Origin: an uncultured bacterium | GTDB taxonomy: Bacteria > Verrucomicrobiota > Kiritimatiellia > RFP12 > UBA1067 | DNA length: 18,454 nt | Assembly (NCBI GenBank): GCA_900547945.1 | Contig: URIT01000057.1 | Location: forward strand, 1-18,454 | Reading direction: 5' to 3' | Shown here: positions 6,828 to 14,525 of the stretch, in pieces | Numbering within the stretch: the first letter of the stretch is position 1 | How the letters are laid out: every line of letters starts with the position of its first letter | Made by a program: the position numbers and the translations under genes | The notes under the pieces: generated by a model | What the model saw: the letters and a program-made list of their open reading frames with translations, nothing else | Database searches by the model: none | Told to the model about the DNA's origin: nothing

Positions 6828-9035
6828 ATGGCGGACGGCGTGGAGATGGAGACGGTCGACGGCACCGTCAAGTCCGTCGTGTTCCGGAACGACGAGACGG
6901 GCTTCACCATTCTCCACGTCACCCCCGCCGAGACGGACGGGGCGTTCCGCCTCGCCGCGCGCGAGATCACCGTCCTGGGAACCTGCGCGGCCGCCTGGGA
7001 AGGCGAGGAGCTGCATGCGACGGGGGAGTGGGTCGACGACCCCGTGCGCGGACGCCAGTTCAAGGCGAAGTCCGTCGAATGCATTCCGCCGAAGTCCGTC
7101 GAGGGCGTGCGCCGCTACCTCGCGAGCGGGCTCATCCGCGGCATCGGCCCCGTCCTCGCAAACCGCATCGTCGACCGCTTCGGCGCGGAGACGATCGACG
7201 TCCTCGACCACCACTCGGGGCGCCTGCGCGAGATCCCCAAGGTGGGCCCGAAGAAGATCGCCTCCATCGTGCAGGGCTGGCGCGAGGGCAAGGGCACGCG
7301 CGAGGTGATGATCTTCACGCAGACGTATGGCATCTCCGCAGGGAAGGCGGCGAAGATCTACCGCACCTACGGACCCGATTCCGTCGCGATCATCAAGCGC
7401 GACCCCTACCGCCTCTGCCGCGACATCTGGGGCATCGGCTTCGCGACGGCGGACCGCATTGCGCTCGCCGTCGGCCTCCCGAAGGATTCGCCCCTGCGCG
7501 CGCGCGCCGCCATCGTCTTCACGCTGCGGACGGAGGCGGACGAGGCGGGGCACTGCTGGACGTCCGAGCCCGACCTGCTCCTTCACGCGCAGGAACTCGT
7601 CGGCATCTCCGTCGAGACGCTCGCCGAGGCGCTGAAGCACGAACTCGACGCGGGGCGCGTCGTCAAGGAGGGCGACCGCCTCTACCTGCGCGACCTCTGG
7701 GTCGCCGAGCGGCGCGTCGCCGCGAAGCTGAAGGACCTGCTCGCGTCGCCGCCCGCCTTCGCCCCCATCGACCCCGACCGGGCGGTCGCGTGGTGGGAGA
7801 GGAAGACGGGCTTCACGCTCGCGCCCGCGCAGCTGCGCGCCGTGCGCGCGTCGGTGGGCTCGAAGGTCTCCATCGTGACGGGCGGCCCCGGCGTGGGCAA
7901 GACGACGATCATCCGCGCGCTCGTCGAGATCTTTCAGGCGCGCACGGGCGTCCACAAAATCACCGTGCAGCTCGGCGCGCCGACGGGCCGCGCCGCGAAG
8001 CGCATGGCGGAGTCGACGGGCGCGCCCGCGCAGACCCTGCACCGCCTCCTCAAGTACAATCCGCAGACGAACGCATTCACCTACAACGAGGAGAGGCCGC
8101 TCGCGGGGGACGTCTTCATCTTCGACGAGATGTCGATGGTGGACATCCGCCTCATGGCCGACCTCGTCGTCGCCCTGCCGCGCCGGGCGACGCTCATCCT
8201 CGTGGGCGATACGGACCAGCTGCCTTCCGTCGGCCCCGGCAACGTCCTCCGCGACCTCATCGCCTCGCAGACGATCCCCACCTCGCAGCTGACCGAGATC
8301 TTCCGCCAGGACAGCTCGGGCCTCATCGTCCGAAACGCCCACCACGTCAACGCGGGCGAGCCCTTCGAGACGCGCGCGGGCGCGAGCGACTTCTACTTCG
8401 TCGCCCAGGACGATCCGGCGAAGGCGCTGGACCTCGTGCTGGATTTCATGGTCACGCGCATTCCCCGCCACTTCCATCTGGAGCCTCTGCAGGACGTGCA
8501 GGTTCTCACGCCGATGCGGCGGAACCTCCTCGGCGCGGAAAACCTCAACGCCGCCATCCAGAAGCGTCTGAACGGTACGGGACCGGGTGTGGTGCGCGGC
8601 GGGATGGAGTTCCGCGCGGGGGACCGCGTGATGCAGCTCAGGAACAACTACGACAAGGACGTCTACAACGGCGACGTGGGGTTTGTCCAGTCCGTCGAGC
8701 CGGCGGAGCGCACGCTCGTTGTCCTCTTCGACGGCCGCCCCGTCGAGTACCGCGCGGCCGACCTCGACGAACTCACGCTCGCCTACGCGACGACGATCCA
8801 CAAGTCGCAGGGCAGCGAGTACCCGGCCGTCATCGTCCTTCTCCACCGCCAGCACTACATGATGCTGCAGCGCAACCTCCTCTACACGGCGATCACGCGC
8901 GGCAAGAAGCTCGTCCTCGTCATCGGCTCGCCCTGGGCCGTGAAGCAGGCCATCGAGACGAACGTCGTGCGCGCGCGCCGTACCTCCCTCGCCGAACGCT
9001 TGCGGGGCGACGCCGGGGGGGCGGCGGCGCCGTGA
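6828..9035 (+). CDS. recD2: RecD2 family ATP-dependent DNA helicase
   Basis: 5'-3' superfamily 1B DNA helicase of the RecD2/TraA type found without RecBC; 735 residues, usual length. The order is an N-terminal OB-like domain (about 1-88), helix-hairpin-helix region (LIRGIGPVLANRI near 102, IPKVGPKKIASI near 136, IWGIGFATADRIA further on), then the motor: Walker A GGPGVGKTT with K358, GAPTGRAAKRM, Walker B FIFDEMSMVD with D433 and E434, GDTDQLPSVGPG, LTEIFRQ, VLTPMRR, and the C-terminal TIHKSQGSEYP and YTAITRGKK motifs. All motor motifs are present. The ATG at 6828 is preferred on length; another lies at 6846. The stop overlaps the GTG of the next gene (GTGA), implying coupled translation. Confidence 0.93.
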   Translation: MADGVEMETVDGTVKSVVFRNDETGFTILHVTPAETDGAFRLAAREITVLGTCAAAWEGEELHATGEWVDDPVRGRQFKAKSVECIPPKSVEGVRRYLASGLIRGIGPVLANRIVDRFGAETIDVLDHHSGRLREIPKVGPKKIASIVQGWREGKGTREVMIFTQTYGISAGKAAKIYRTYGPDSVAIIKRDPYRLCRDIWGIGFATADRIALAVGLPKDSPLRARAAIVFTLRTEADEAGHCWTSEPDLLLHAQELVGISVETLAEALKHELDAGRVVKEGDRLYLRDLWVAERRVAAKLKDLLASPPAFAPIDPDRAVAWWERKTGFTLAPAQLRAVRASVGSKVSIVTGGPGVGKTTIIRALVEIFQARTGVHKITVQLGAPTGRAAKRMAESTGAPAQTLHRLLKYNPQTNAFTYNEERPLAGDVFIFDEMSMVDIRLMADLVVALPRRATLILVGDTDQLPSVGPGNVLRDLIASQTIPTSQLTEIFRQDSSGLIVRNAHHVNAGEPFETRAGASDFYFVAQDDPAKALDLVLDFMVTRIPRHFHLEPLQDVQVLTPMRRNLLGAENLNAAIQKRLNGTGPGVVRGGMEFRAGDRVMQLRNNYDKDVYNGDVGFVQSVEPAERTLVVLFDGRPVEYRAADLDELTLAYATTIHKSQGSEYPAVIVLLHRQHYMMLQRNLLYTAITRGKKLVLVIGSPWAVKQAIETNVVRARRTSLAERLRGDAGGAAAP

Positions 9036-9928
9036 CGGCGGACCCGAAGCCGGAACTCTGGCTTGCGCCCCTGCGCGGCGTGACGATCCGCGCCTTCCGC
9101 ACGGCGTTCGCCGAACCGATCCGCGAAGCGGGTTTCGCGGGCGCCTTCGCGCCGTTCATCCCCGCGAACCCCGGTCTGCGCGTCCACGACCGGATGCTCG
9201 CCGACCTCGCCCCGTTCCCCCCTCCTGCCGGCTTCCCGCTCATCCCGCAGGTCATCACGAAGGACGCGGGCGCGCTGCGGGATCTGCTGAAGGGGCTGAA
9301 GGCGCGGGGCTTCGCCCGGGCGGACCTGAACGCGGGTTGCCCGTTCCCGATGATCCGCCGGCGCGGACGCGGCTCGGGCCTCTTCCGCGCGCCCGACGTG
9401 CTGGAGCGTCTGCTTGCGGCGGGGTGCGACGAGATGGGACCGGGCCGGTTCTCGCTTAAGACGCGCCTCGGCCTGGAACGGACGGATGAACTCCTCGCGC
9501 TCATGCCGCGCATCAACCGCTATCCGCTCGCCGTCCTCACCGTCCACGCCCGCACCGCGCACCAGATGTACACGGGCGTCTGCGATCTGGCGGCCTTCGC
9601 GTCCGTCGCCGCCGCCTCGACCAACCCCGTCATGTACAATGGGGACTGGGCGACGGGCGACGTGCCGCCCGCGCCCCGCGTGATGGTCGGGCGGTCGTTC
9701 ATCCGCTCGCTCGGCGCGCGGGAGGACGTGGACGGCCTGCTGGGGCGGTACATCGATCTCTCGTGCGCGGAGCTGTGCGGCGACCATCCGGTCCTTGGGC
9801 GCATGAAGGAACTGATTTCGTATTGGACGGAGATTCCGCGCTGGCGCCGCCTCTGGCCCCTCGTCAAGATCTGCCGCACGGTGGAGGAGCTGAGAGGACT
9901 CCTGAAGGGGAGTGCCTGCGGCGCTTAA
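9032..9928 (+). CDS. tRNA-dihydrouridine synthase family protein
   Basis: FMN-dependent enzyme that reduces uridine to dihydrouridine in tRNA; 298 residues, slightly short for the Dus family. Evidence: WLAPLRGVTIRAFR at the N-terminus (family APMxGVTDxxFR), DLNAGCPFPMIRRRGRGSGL with catalytic C103, SLKTRLGLE (family KxRLG), LTVHARTAHQMYTG (family TIHGRTxxQxYxG), and VMYNGDW followed by VMVGRSFI in place of the flavin phosphate-binding GDI...MIGRG region. The start is a GTG overlapping the helicase stop. The DusA, B or C subtype cannot be fixed. The last codons (Cys-Gly-Ala-stop) lie inside a dispersed repeat that also ends the methyltransferase gene at 15840, suggesting the repeat reshaped this C-terminus. 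Confidence 0.87.
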   Translation: MTADPKPELWLAPLRGVTIRAFRTAFAEPIREAGFAGAFAPFIPANPGLRVHDRMLADLAPFPPPAGFPLIPQVITKDAGALRDLLKGLKARGFARADLNAGCPFPMIRRRGRGSGLFRAPDVLERLLAAGCDEMGPGRFSLKTRLGLERTDELLALMPRINRYPLAVLTVHARTAHQMYTGVCDLAAFASVAAASTNPVMYNGDWATGDVPPAPRVMVGRSFIRSLGAREDVDGLLGRYIDLSCAELCGDHPVLGRMKELISYWTEIPRWRRLWPLVKICRTVEELRGLLKGSACGA

Positions 9929-10048
9929 CGCGGAGGAAACGGAGTTTGGGAGACACGGAGATGTTTGAGAGAAATGTGAAAATAGCGAGCGGAGCGCTGT
10001 CGTTTCACTCTCCGTGCCACCCTTCCTCCGTTACCTCCGCGTTGAGCG
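9916..10048. repeat. palindromic dispersed intergenic repeat, copy A
   Basis: The left arm from 9922 and the right arm ending at 10048 are imperfect inverted repeats of about 40 bases (cores ACGCGGAGGAAACGGAG and CTCCGTTACCTCCGCGT), separated by a region of about 47 bases. By eye, about 33 of 40 positions match. The left arm, 9916-9966, also matches copy B at 15828-15878 in 42 of 51 positions by eye. It resembles a MITE- or REP-like element and could fold into a long hairpin behind the dihydrouridine synthase gene. The rest of the gap, 10049-10182, is AT-richer, holds a TAATAT at 10141-10146 without a convincing -35, and presumably contains the promoter of the next gene. Confidence 0.7.
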
Positions 10049-10182
10049 AAAGCAACAGAACGAGACAAGGGCGGCATCTCCCTCATATTGGGGGCTCCGT
10101 TCGTTCCCTCCACTCAATGCGGACGGTTTTTCGTTTCGGGTAATATCAAGATTTCATAAAGTCCCGCGTCTGGTCTTGTAGA

Positions 10183-13100
10183 ATGAAAATGTTCAATACA
10201 ATCTATATGGATTGGTTGATGGAGTTGATGGCTTTTGTGGCCATCGTCCTACTCGGCATCTGTTTCGTTCTGAAAATGCGTGATTGGAGAATCAGTCCTT
10301 TTTGCGAGGTGACGCGGTTGATGCGACGTCCGTGGTTCGAGGTCGTTCTGTTGCTCTTCTTCGTTGGCGGGTTTGTTCAATACGGATCTACCAAAGGAAT
10401 GAATGGAGCTAATCGCAATCAACTTATGGGGCAGATGCGAACTCCGGCCCAGACCATTGTCCCGATTGCCACCGACTCGATGGGGAACTCATTTCAGACA
10501 AATTTTCTTTCGATAACGAATCTTTGCTTTTGGGGAATTGAGCACGGGGGCGAGACGGTTTCGCTTGGAATTGCGTGGCCTGCGACCATATCATTCACAA
10601 ACAATTGTATCGATATCTTTGGGAGCCATCAATTAACGGGCAATGGCTGGTGGCGGCTTGCGCAGCTTGATGTTAGCCAGATTGGATCCAATGCCATTGT
10701 TGAATTTGCGTATGCGGATCTTCCGACGACCGTTATGCATAAGCTGGCGTTTTATCGTCTGGCAACCCAAGACGATTCGGATGGAGATGGTTTGACCGAT
10801 AAGGTGGAAGAATGGGTCTTAGGTACGAACCCGTTATTGCCAGATACGGATAATGACGGGTTGCCAGATGGTGATGAACTTGAGACTGATCCAAGGCTGG
10901 TGGATTCGGATGGTGATGGAATCTCAGATGGAGATGAAAGTGGATATATTGTTAAGGGTTCCTCCTTTGAATGGTACGACACCACTGGGTGGACAACGAC
11001 ATATGCTTATCAGCCGGACGGGGGATTGCACAGTTATTTTAGTACGGTTGTAATGGCTGCGCTGTCTAATAATCCTCTTATGTTTGGTATTGGTTTGACA
11101 GGAGCGATGTGTTTTGACGTCGGCAGTGTCTATTTGTATTCCCCAAGTAGTGGGAGTGCGTGGATGTTCCCAGAATGCGTTTACCCGCTAAACGAAAATC
11201 ATTATAGGATGGGAGATGTTATGGTTGCACCATATTGGTGTGGGTCATCGTTGCTTTACGGTGATCAAACGTCCTATATGAGGACAGGCATTGTAGCTAG
11301 CAATAATTGCTTTGTTGTTGAATACCACAATGTCAAGTTGTCATGGCTTTCAAATGAGAGAATGACCTATCAAGTCATTGTTCCGGGTGGAACAGGGAAC
11401 GTTGTTCGGGTCAGCTACCTTTCTTCAGATATCTGGATTGATGGTGCGAATGCTGTTGTGGGGGTGCAGAATAAAAGAATAGCGACAACAAACGGTTGTT
11501 ATAACTTAACGTGGGATTTCTCCGAACGGGGGCCTATCCTGCCCAGGACGACCATGGCATACCATTTGGGGCATGGGACAAATCCATTGTGCCGTGACAC
11601 AGATGGAGATGGGTTTGATGACGGTTTTGAGATAATGGTTTTTCACAGTGACCCCCTGTCGGAGGATGGTGATGAAGATGGCTTGACTGACGCTCAGGAA
11701 TATGCAATCGGAACCGATCCAAAATCCGCTGACAGTGATGGCGATAATCTGCCAGACAAATGGGAGCATGACAATGGTCTCAATCCTCTGTCTGCAAACG
11801 GAGTTGATGGGGGTACAGGTGATCCTGATGGAGATGGATTGAACAACTGGCGTGAGAAATCACTCGGGACGTTTCCGACAAACGCTGATTCTGATGCAGA
11901 CGGAGTTTACGATGGAACTGAGATGTCTTTGGGAACAGATCCGTTGTCCCAAGATTCTGACGACGATGGACTGGAAGATGGAATGGAAGTCAACCTGATT
12001 CATTCCAATCCGCTATCCAACGATAGCGATGGAGATGGTTTATTGGATGCTGATGAGGTTGGCAGAGGAACGAGCCCCATTAGCGATGACTCAGATGGCG
12101 ATGGACTTAAGGATGGCTATGAGGTGACGTGGGGTCTGAATCCGTTAAGCGGTAGTGGAAATGATGGGGCATCTGCCGATCTGGATCAGGATGGGTTGAC
12201 GAATCTACAGGAACAATCCGCAGGTAGTGATCCATTGGATCCAGATTCAGATGACGACGGCCTTAACGATGGCTTGGAGGTCTCTATTGGGACCAGCCCT
12301 CTTTTGTCTGATAGTGATTATGATGGGCTTTCAGATTTTCAGGAAAGGGACATTGGTACGATTCCAACCCAACCGGATACTGATGGTGATGGTATGAACG
12401 ATGGTTGGGAATTGGCTTTTGGTTGTATGCGTCCCGCAGTTCAGACCAATGGTGATGTGACGACGTTCAATCCTCTGGTCCACAATTCCAATGATTCCGA
12501 CCCGAACAACGATTATACGGCGGATCCAGACGGAGATGGATTAACGAATGGACAAGAAAGTGACATGGGAACGAATCCCTGTCTTGCGGATACGGATGGA
12601 GATGGTATCGTTGATGGTGAGGAGATTTCGCAACGTAGTGATCCAAACGACGTTACCGATTCAGGTGTTGCGCACAGCCGAGTGGTTTTGTCATTTTGTT
12701 TTGGGGATCATAGTGGGAGCCACTCTGAGAAATATTGTCTCAAGTTGGTACCGATCGCAGGATCTGGGCTTGGCGCGACCCCTCGGGCGCACTCGTATGT
12801 AAATGCGAATTATGGCGAATGCGAGACAAAGCTAGTCGTGTTGCTTCCTGGTTGGAAATATGACGTAACCTTGGCCCATGCTGGTACAAATCTGCCGGAA
12901 GGCCCAGATTATGATTATACCCTGACCTGTGTCCCGTGTGCAGGGGTGGTGCTTGAAGGTACAAATAGTTTCTTTGGCGTATACGAGAATATCGGGAATA
13001 CGTTTACTGCGAGTAAAAAAGTCGCCAACGTATCCATTGTGAAATCGATTCTTAAGTCCAATGGTGAGGTATTGGACAATGGGGGATATGTCCATATTTC

Positions 13101-13926
13101 AGATGTTCCACAGATGCCAGAGTTGGAATTGTCGTTGTATCCGTTGAATCTCCCTGGGAATGTACAGGCGTCTTGCATAGTCGATTACAGGAGAAGCCCC
13201 GCAGCACAATCGACACGGTATCCAGAGGGCTCTTTGAAATCGTTTAAGGCGAATGAACCATGGGCGATATCGTCGTCATTTGGGGCGGATTTCCGTGGTG
13301 GCAGGGGAGTTGTCAGCAGCGTGTATGCGGGTACAACCTATACAAATATTGTATACATTCGTGGTGACAATCCAACGGTAACGGCGGTTGAGATGGCTAT
13401 GGGGACATCTCCCTGGTATGTAAGGGCTATCGCAAAACGAGAGTCTGGACGGCAGAATGGACGATATTATTGTCAGTTCAATGAGATAGGGAACCTTGGA
13501 CCTAATTGGACGGATATCCGCCGTTGTCCAAATTTCGGAAGACCAAATGGCTGGGGCATATTTCAGATTGACCCGCCCGTCAACTGTGAAACACTATGGA
13601 ATTGGCGTACAAACGTCGAACAGGGGAAAGCGACGATTAATCAGTGCATTCGCGAGGCGACGGCGTGGATTAATTCACAAGTTCAACAACAAATGTCCGA
13701 AGATCCGAGTCAGCCCATTGCGAGTCAGGTCTTTACGATTGGTGGGATAGATTTCCGGCAGGGTACGTCAAGGACGCCTATCGACGCATGTGCGATTCAA
13801 CGGTACAATGGTGCATCCCGGTGGGTCATATATTGGCAAAACAGAACGTCTACAACGCCAGGTCGCTGGAGAGTCAGACAGGCGTCAACACAGTACATCA
13901 ATAATGTTCTGCCATTAGTCGAGTAA
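10183..13926 (+). CDS. membrane-anchored thrombospondin type 3 repeat protein with C-terminal lysozyme-like domain
   Basis: Large surface or periplasmic protein of 1247 residues. Two hydrophobic helices (about 11-30 and 51-67) flank a basic loop, implying a hairpin anchor with the rest outside the cytoplasm. Next come a beta-rich region ending in FYRLA, three calcium-binding thrombospondin type 3 repeats (197-252), a beta-rich insert (about 253-470) ending in VVGVQN, 14 more repeats (472 to about 825), further beta domains, and a C-terminal part resembling lysozyme/lytic transglycosylases: RAIAKRESGR with E1087 as candidate catalytic acid, GWGIFQID (1123-1130) and a late IQRYNGA. The repeats probably form a rigid calcium-dependent stalk presenting a peptidoglycan-acting head. 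GC is visibly lower than in flanking genes, suggesting transfer. No strong ribosome site is seen; in-frame ATG codons at 10189 and 10207 are alternatives. Domain order is observed; enzymatic activity is inferred. Confidence 0.8.
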   Translation: MKMFNTIYMDWLMELMAFVAIVLLGICFVLKMRDWRISPFCEVTRLMRRPWFEVVLLLFFVGGFVQYGSTKGMNGANRNQLMGQMRTPAQTIVPIATDSMGNSFQTNFLSITNLCFWGIEHGGETVSLGIAWPATISFTNNCIDIFGSHQLTGNGWWRLAQLDVSQIGSNAIVEFAYADLPTTVMHKLAFYRLATQDDSDGDGLTDKVEEWVLGTNPLLPDTDNDGLPDGDELETDPRLVDSDGDGISDGDESGYIVKGSSFEWYDTTGWTTTYAYQPDGGLHSYFSTVVMAALSNNPLMFGIGLTGAMCFDVGSVYLYSPSSGSAWMFPECVYPLNENHYRMGDVMVAPYWCGSSLLYGDQTSYMRTGIVASNNCFVVEYHNVKLSWLSNERMTYQVIVPGGTGNVVRVSYLSSDIWIDGANAVVGVQNKRIATTNGCYNLTWDFSERGPILPRTTMAYHLGHGTNPLCRDTDGDGFDDGFEIMVFHSDPLSEDGDEDGLTDAQEYAIGTDPKSADSDGDNLPDKWEHDNGLNPLSANGVDGGTGDPDGDGLNNWREKSLGTFPTNADSDADGVYDGTEMSLGTDPLSQDSDDDGLEDGMEVNLIHSNPLSNDSDGDGLLDADEVGRGTSPISDDSDGDGLKDGYEVTWGLNPLSGSGNDGASADLDQDGLTNLQEQSAGSDPLDPDSDDDGLNDGLEVSIGTSPLLSDSDYDGLSDFQERDIGTIPTQPDTDGDGMNDGWELAFGCMRPAVQTNGDVTTFNPLVHNSNDSDPNNDYTADPDGDGLTNGQESDMGTNPCLADTDGDGIVDGEEISQRSDPNDVTDSGVAHSRVVLSFCFGDHSGSHSEKYCLKLVPIAGSGLGATPRAHSYVNANYGECETKLVVLLPGWKYDVTLAHAGTNLPEGPDYDYTLTCVPCAGVVLEGTNSFFGVYENIGNTFTASKKVANVSIVKSILKSNGEVLDNGGYVHISDVPQMPELELSLYPLNLPGNVQASCIVDYRRSPAAQSTRYPEGSLKSFKANEPWAISSSFGADFRGGRGVVSSVYAGTTYTNIVYIRGDNPTVTAVEMAMGTSPWYVRAIAKRESGRQNGRYYCQFNEIGNLGPNWTDIRRCPNFGRPNGWGIFQIDPPVNCETLWNWRTNVEQGKATINQCIREATAWINSQVQQQMSEDPSQPIASQVFTIGGIDFRQGTSRTPIDACAIQRYNGASRWVIYWQNRTSTTPGRWRVRQASTQYINNVLPLVE
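10771..12650 (+). repeat. thrombospondin type 3 repeat array (17 units in two blocks)
   Basis: Units of the form D-S/T-D-x-D-G-L-x-D-x-x-E, often followed by GTxPxxxD, are encoded at 10771-10938 (three units) and from 11596 to about 12650 (fourteen units). The acidic positions fit calcium binding. The DNA of the units is similar (many GATGGAGATGG-like strings), so unit number could change by recombination. Confidence 0.85.
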
Positions 13927-13940
13927 AGGATAAACACATT

Positions 13941-14525
13941 ATGAGAAACATCCTCACGGTTGGTTTGTTGTTGTTTGCTACCTTGTCCTTTTCGGAGGAA
14001 ATGGAATCCGTCGTTCGCGAGAATTGTCAAACAAATGTCCTCTACACGTGGGAAGGTGAGTTCAGGGTCTGTGAAGTGGGCCCACTACTGACAAACGACC
14101 TGTATGTCTGTACATTTACCAATGGGAATTGCGAGGGGACGCTCGTGGAAATATATGCGTACCATTCAAATGGATTGGTCCGGGTGTTCCAATCCGACAG
14201 AAATGTAAAGGGCGTAACCCCGGTCGTGTTGCAGATGGGTGTGGACGCCAATTCACCCAGCTCCTTGATATGGGGATTGTGGCGACATCCCGGAAACGGT
14301 GGAAGCATGCAATACAATGTATATGAATACACCGACTTGACGATGCGGACATTGGTCGCCTTTGAATATATGGAGACAACCGGCGGACATTCCTGGTTCC
14401 TGGTCGACGGAGATGGGGAATTGGGAGCAAGCACGAACCTGGACTTTACGGCCAACAGACCTCTGTGGACGAATCGGCGAACGCGATACGGAAATGGTAT
14501 AATGGGCGGCGGTCATGGCAGGTAA
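13941..14525 (+). CDS. small secreted cysteine-containing protein, unknown function
   Basis: Exported protein of 194 residues that I do not recognise. It has a signal peptide (residues 1-18, hydrophobic LTVGLLLFATLSFS, cleavage before EEME). The mature part is rich in Thr, Asn, Gly and aromatic residues, has four cysteines (29, 44, 57, 64) that could form two disulfides, and looks all-beta. The C-terminus is basic and glycine-rich. An AAAGGA at 13925-13930 lies 10 bases before the ATG. The gene begins 14 bases after the large lysozyme-like protein and shares its lower GC, so the two were probably acquired and transcribed together. A role as periplasmic protector or partner of that protein is a hypothesis only. 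The last codons overlap the methyltransferase start by 11 bases. Confidence 0.65.
   Translation: MRNILTVGLLLFATLSFSEEMESVVRENCQTNVLYTWEGEFRVCEVGPLLTNDLYVCTFTNGNCEGTLVEIYAYHSNGLVRVFQSDRNVKGVTPVVLQMGVDANSPSSLIWGLWRHPGNGGSMQYNVYEYTDLTMRTLVAFEYMETTGGHSWFLVDGDGELGASTNLDFTANRPLWTNRRTRYGNGIMGGGHGR
14495..14503 (+). promoter_or_regulatory. extended -10 promoter for the methyltransferase
   Basis: TGGTATAAT is a perfect extended -10 (TGn plus TATAAT) ending 11 bases before the ATG at 14515. No good -35 is present at the expected distance, which extended -10 promoters tolerate. Transcription would start about 5 bases before the ATG, giving an almost leaderless message; the bases before the ATG hold no Shine-Dalgarno. 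The motif lies inside the coding end of the preceding gene. Confidence 0.45.

Noticed and set aside
6741..8855. Long open frame on the - strand antisense to the helicase (704 codons)
   Set aside because: Low-complexity Arg/Val/Asp composition with no motifs, opposite a gene with all helicase motifs.
9015..9021. 7-G run near the helicase stop as a slippage site
   Set aside because: Too short and in very G-rich sequence; no meaningful alternative protein end follows.
10141..10184. Candidate -10 boxes TAATAT (10141) and TAGAAT (10179) for the large surface protein
   Set aside because: Neither has a good -35 at 16-18 bases, and the second would start transcription inside the assigned coding region.
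10771..12650. Dockerin or EF-hand reading of the DxDxDG repeats
   Set aside because: The units recur at about 20-25 residues with the GTxPxxxD link typical of thrombospondin type 3 repeats, not paired dockerin segments.
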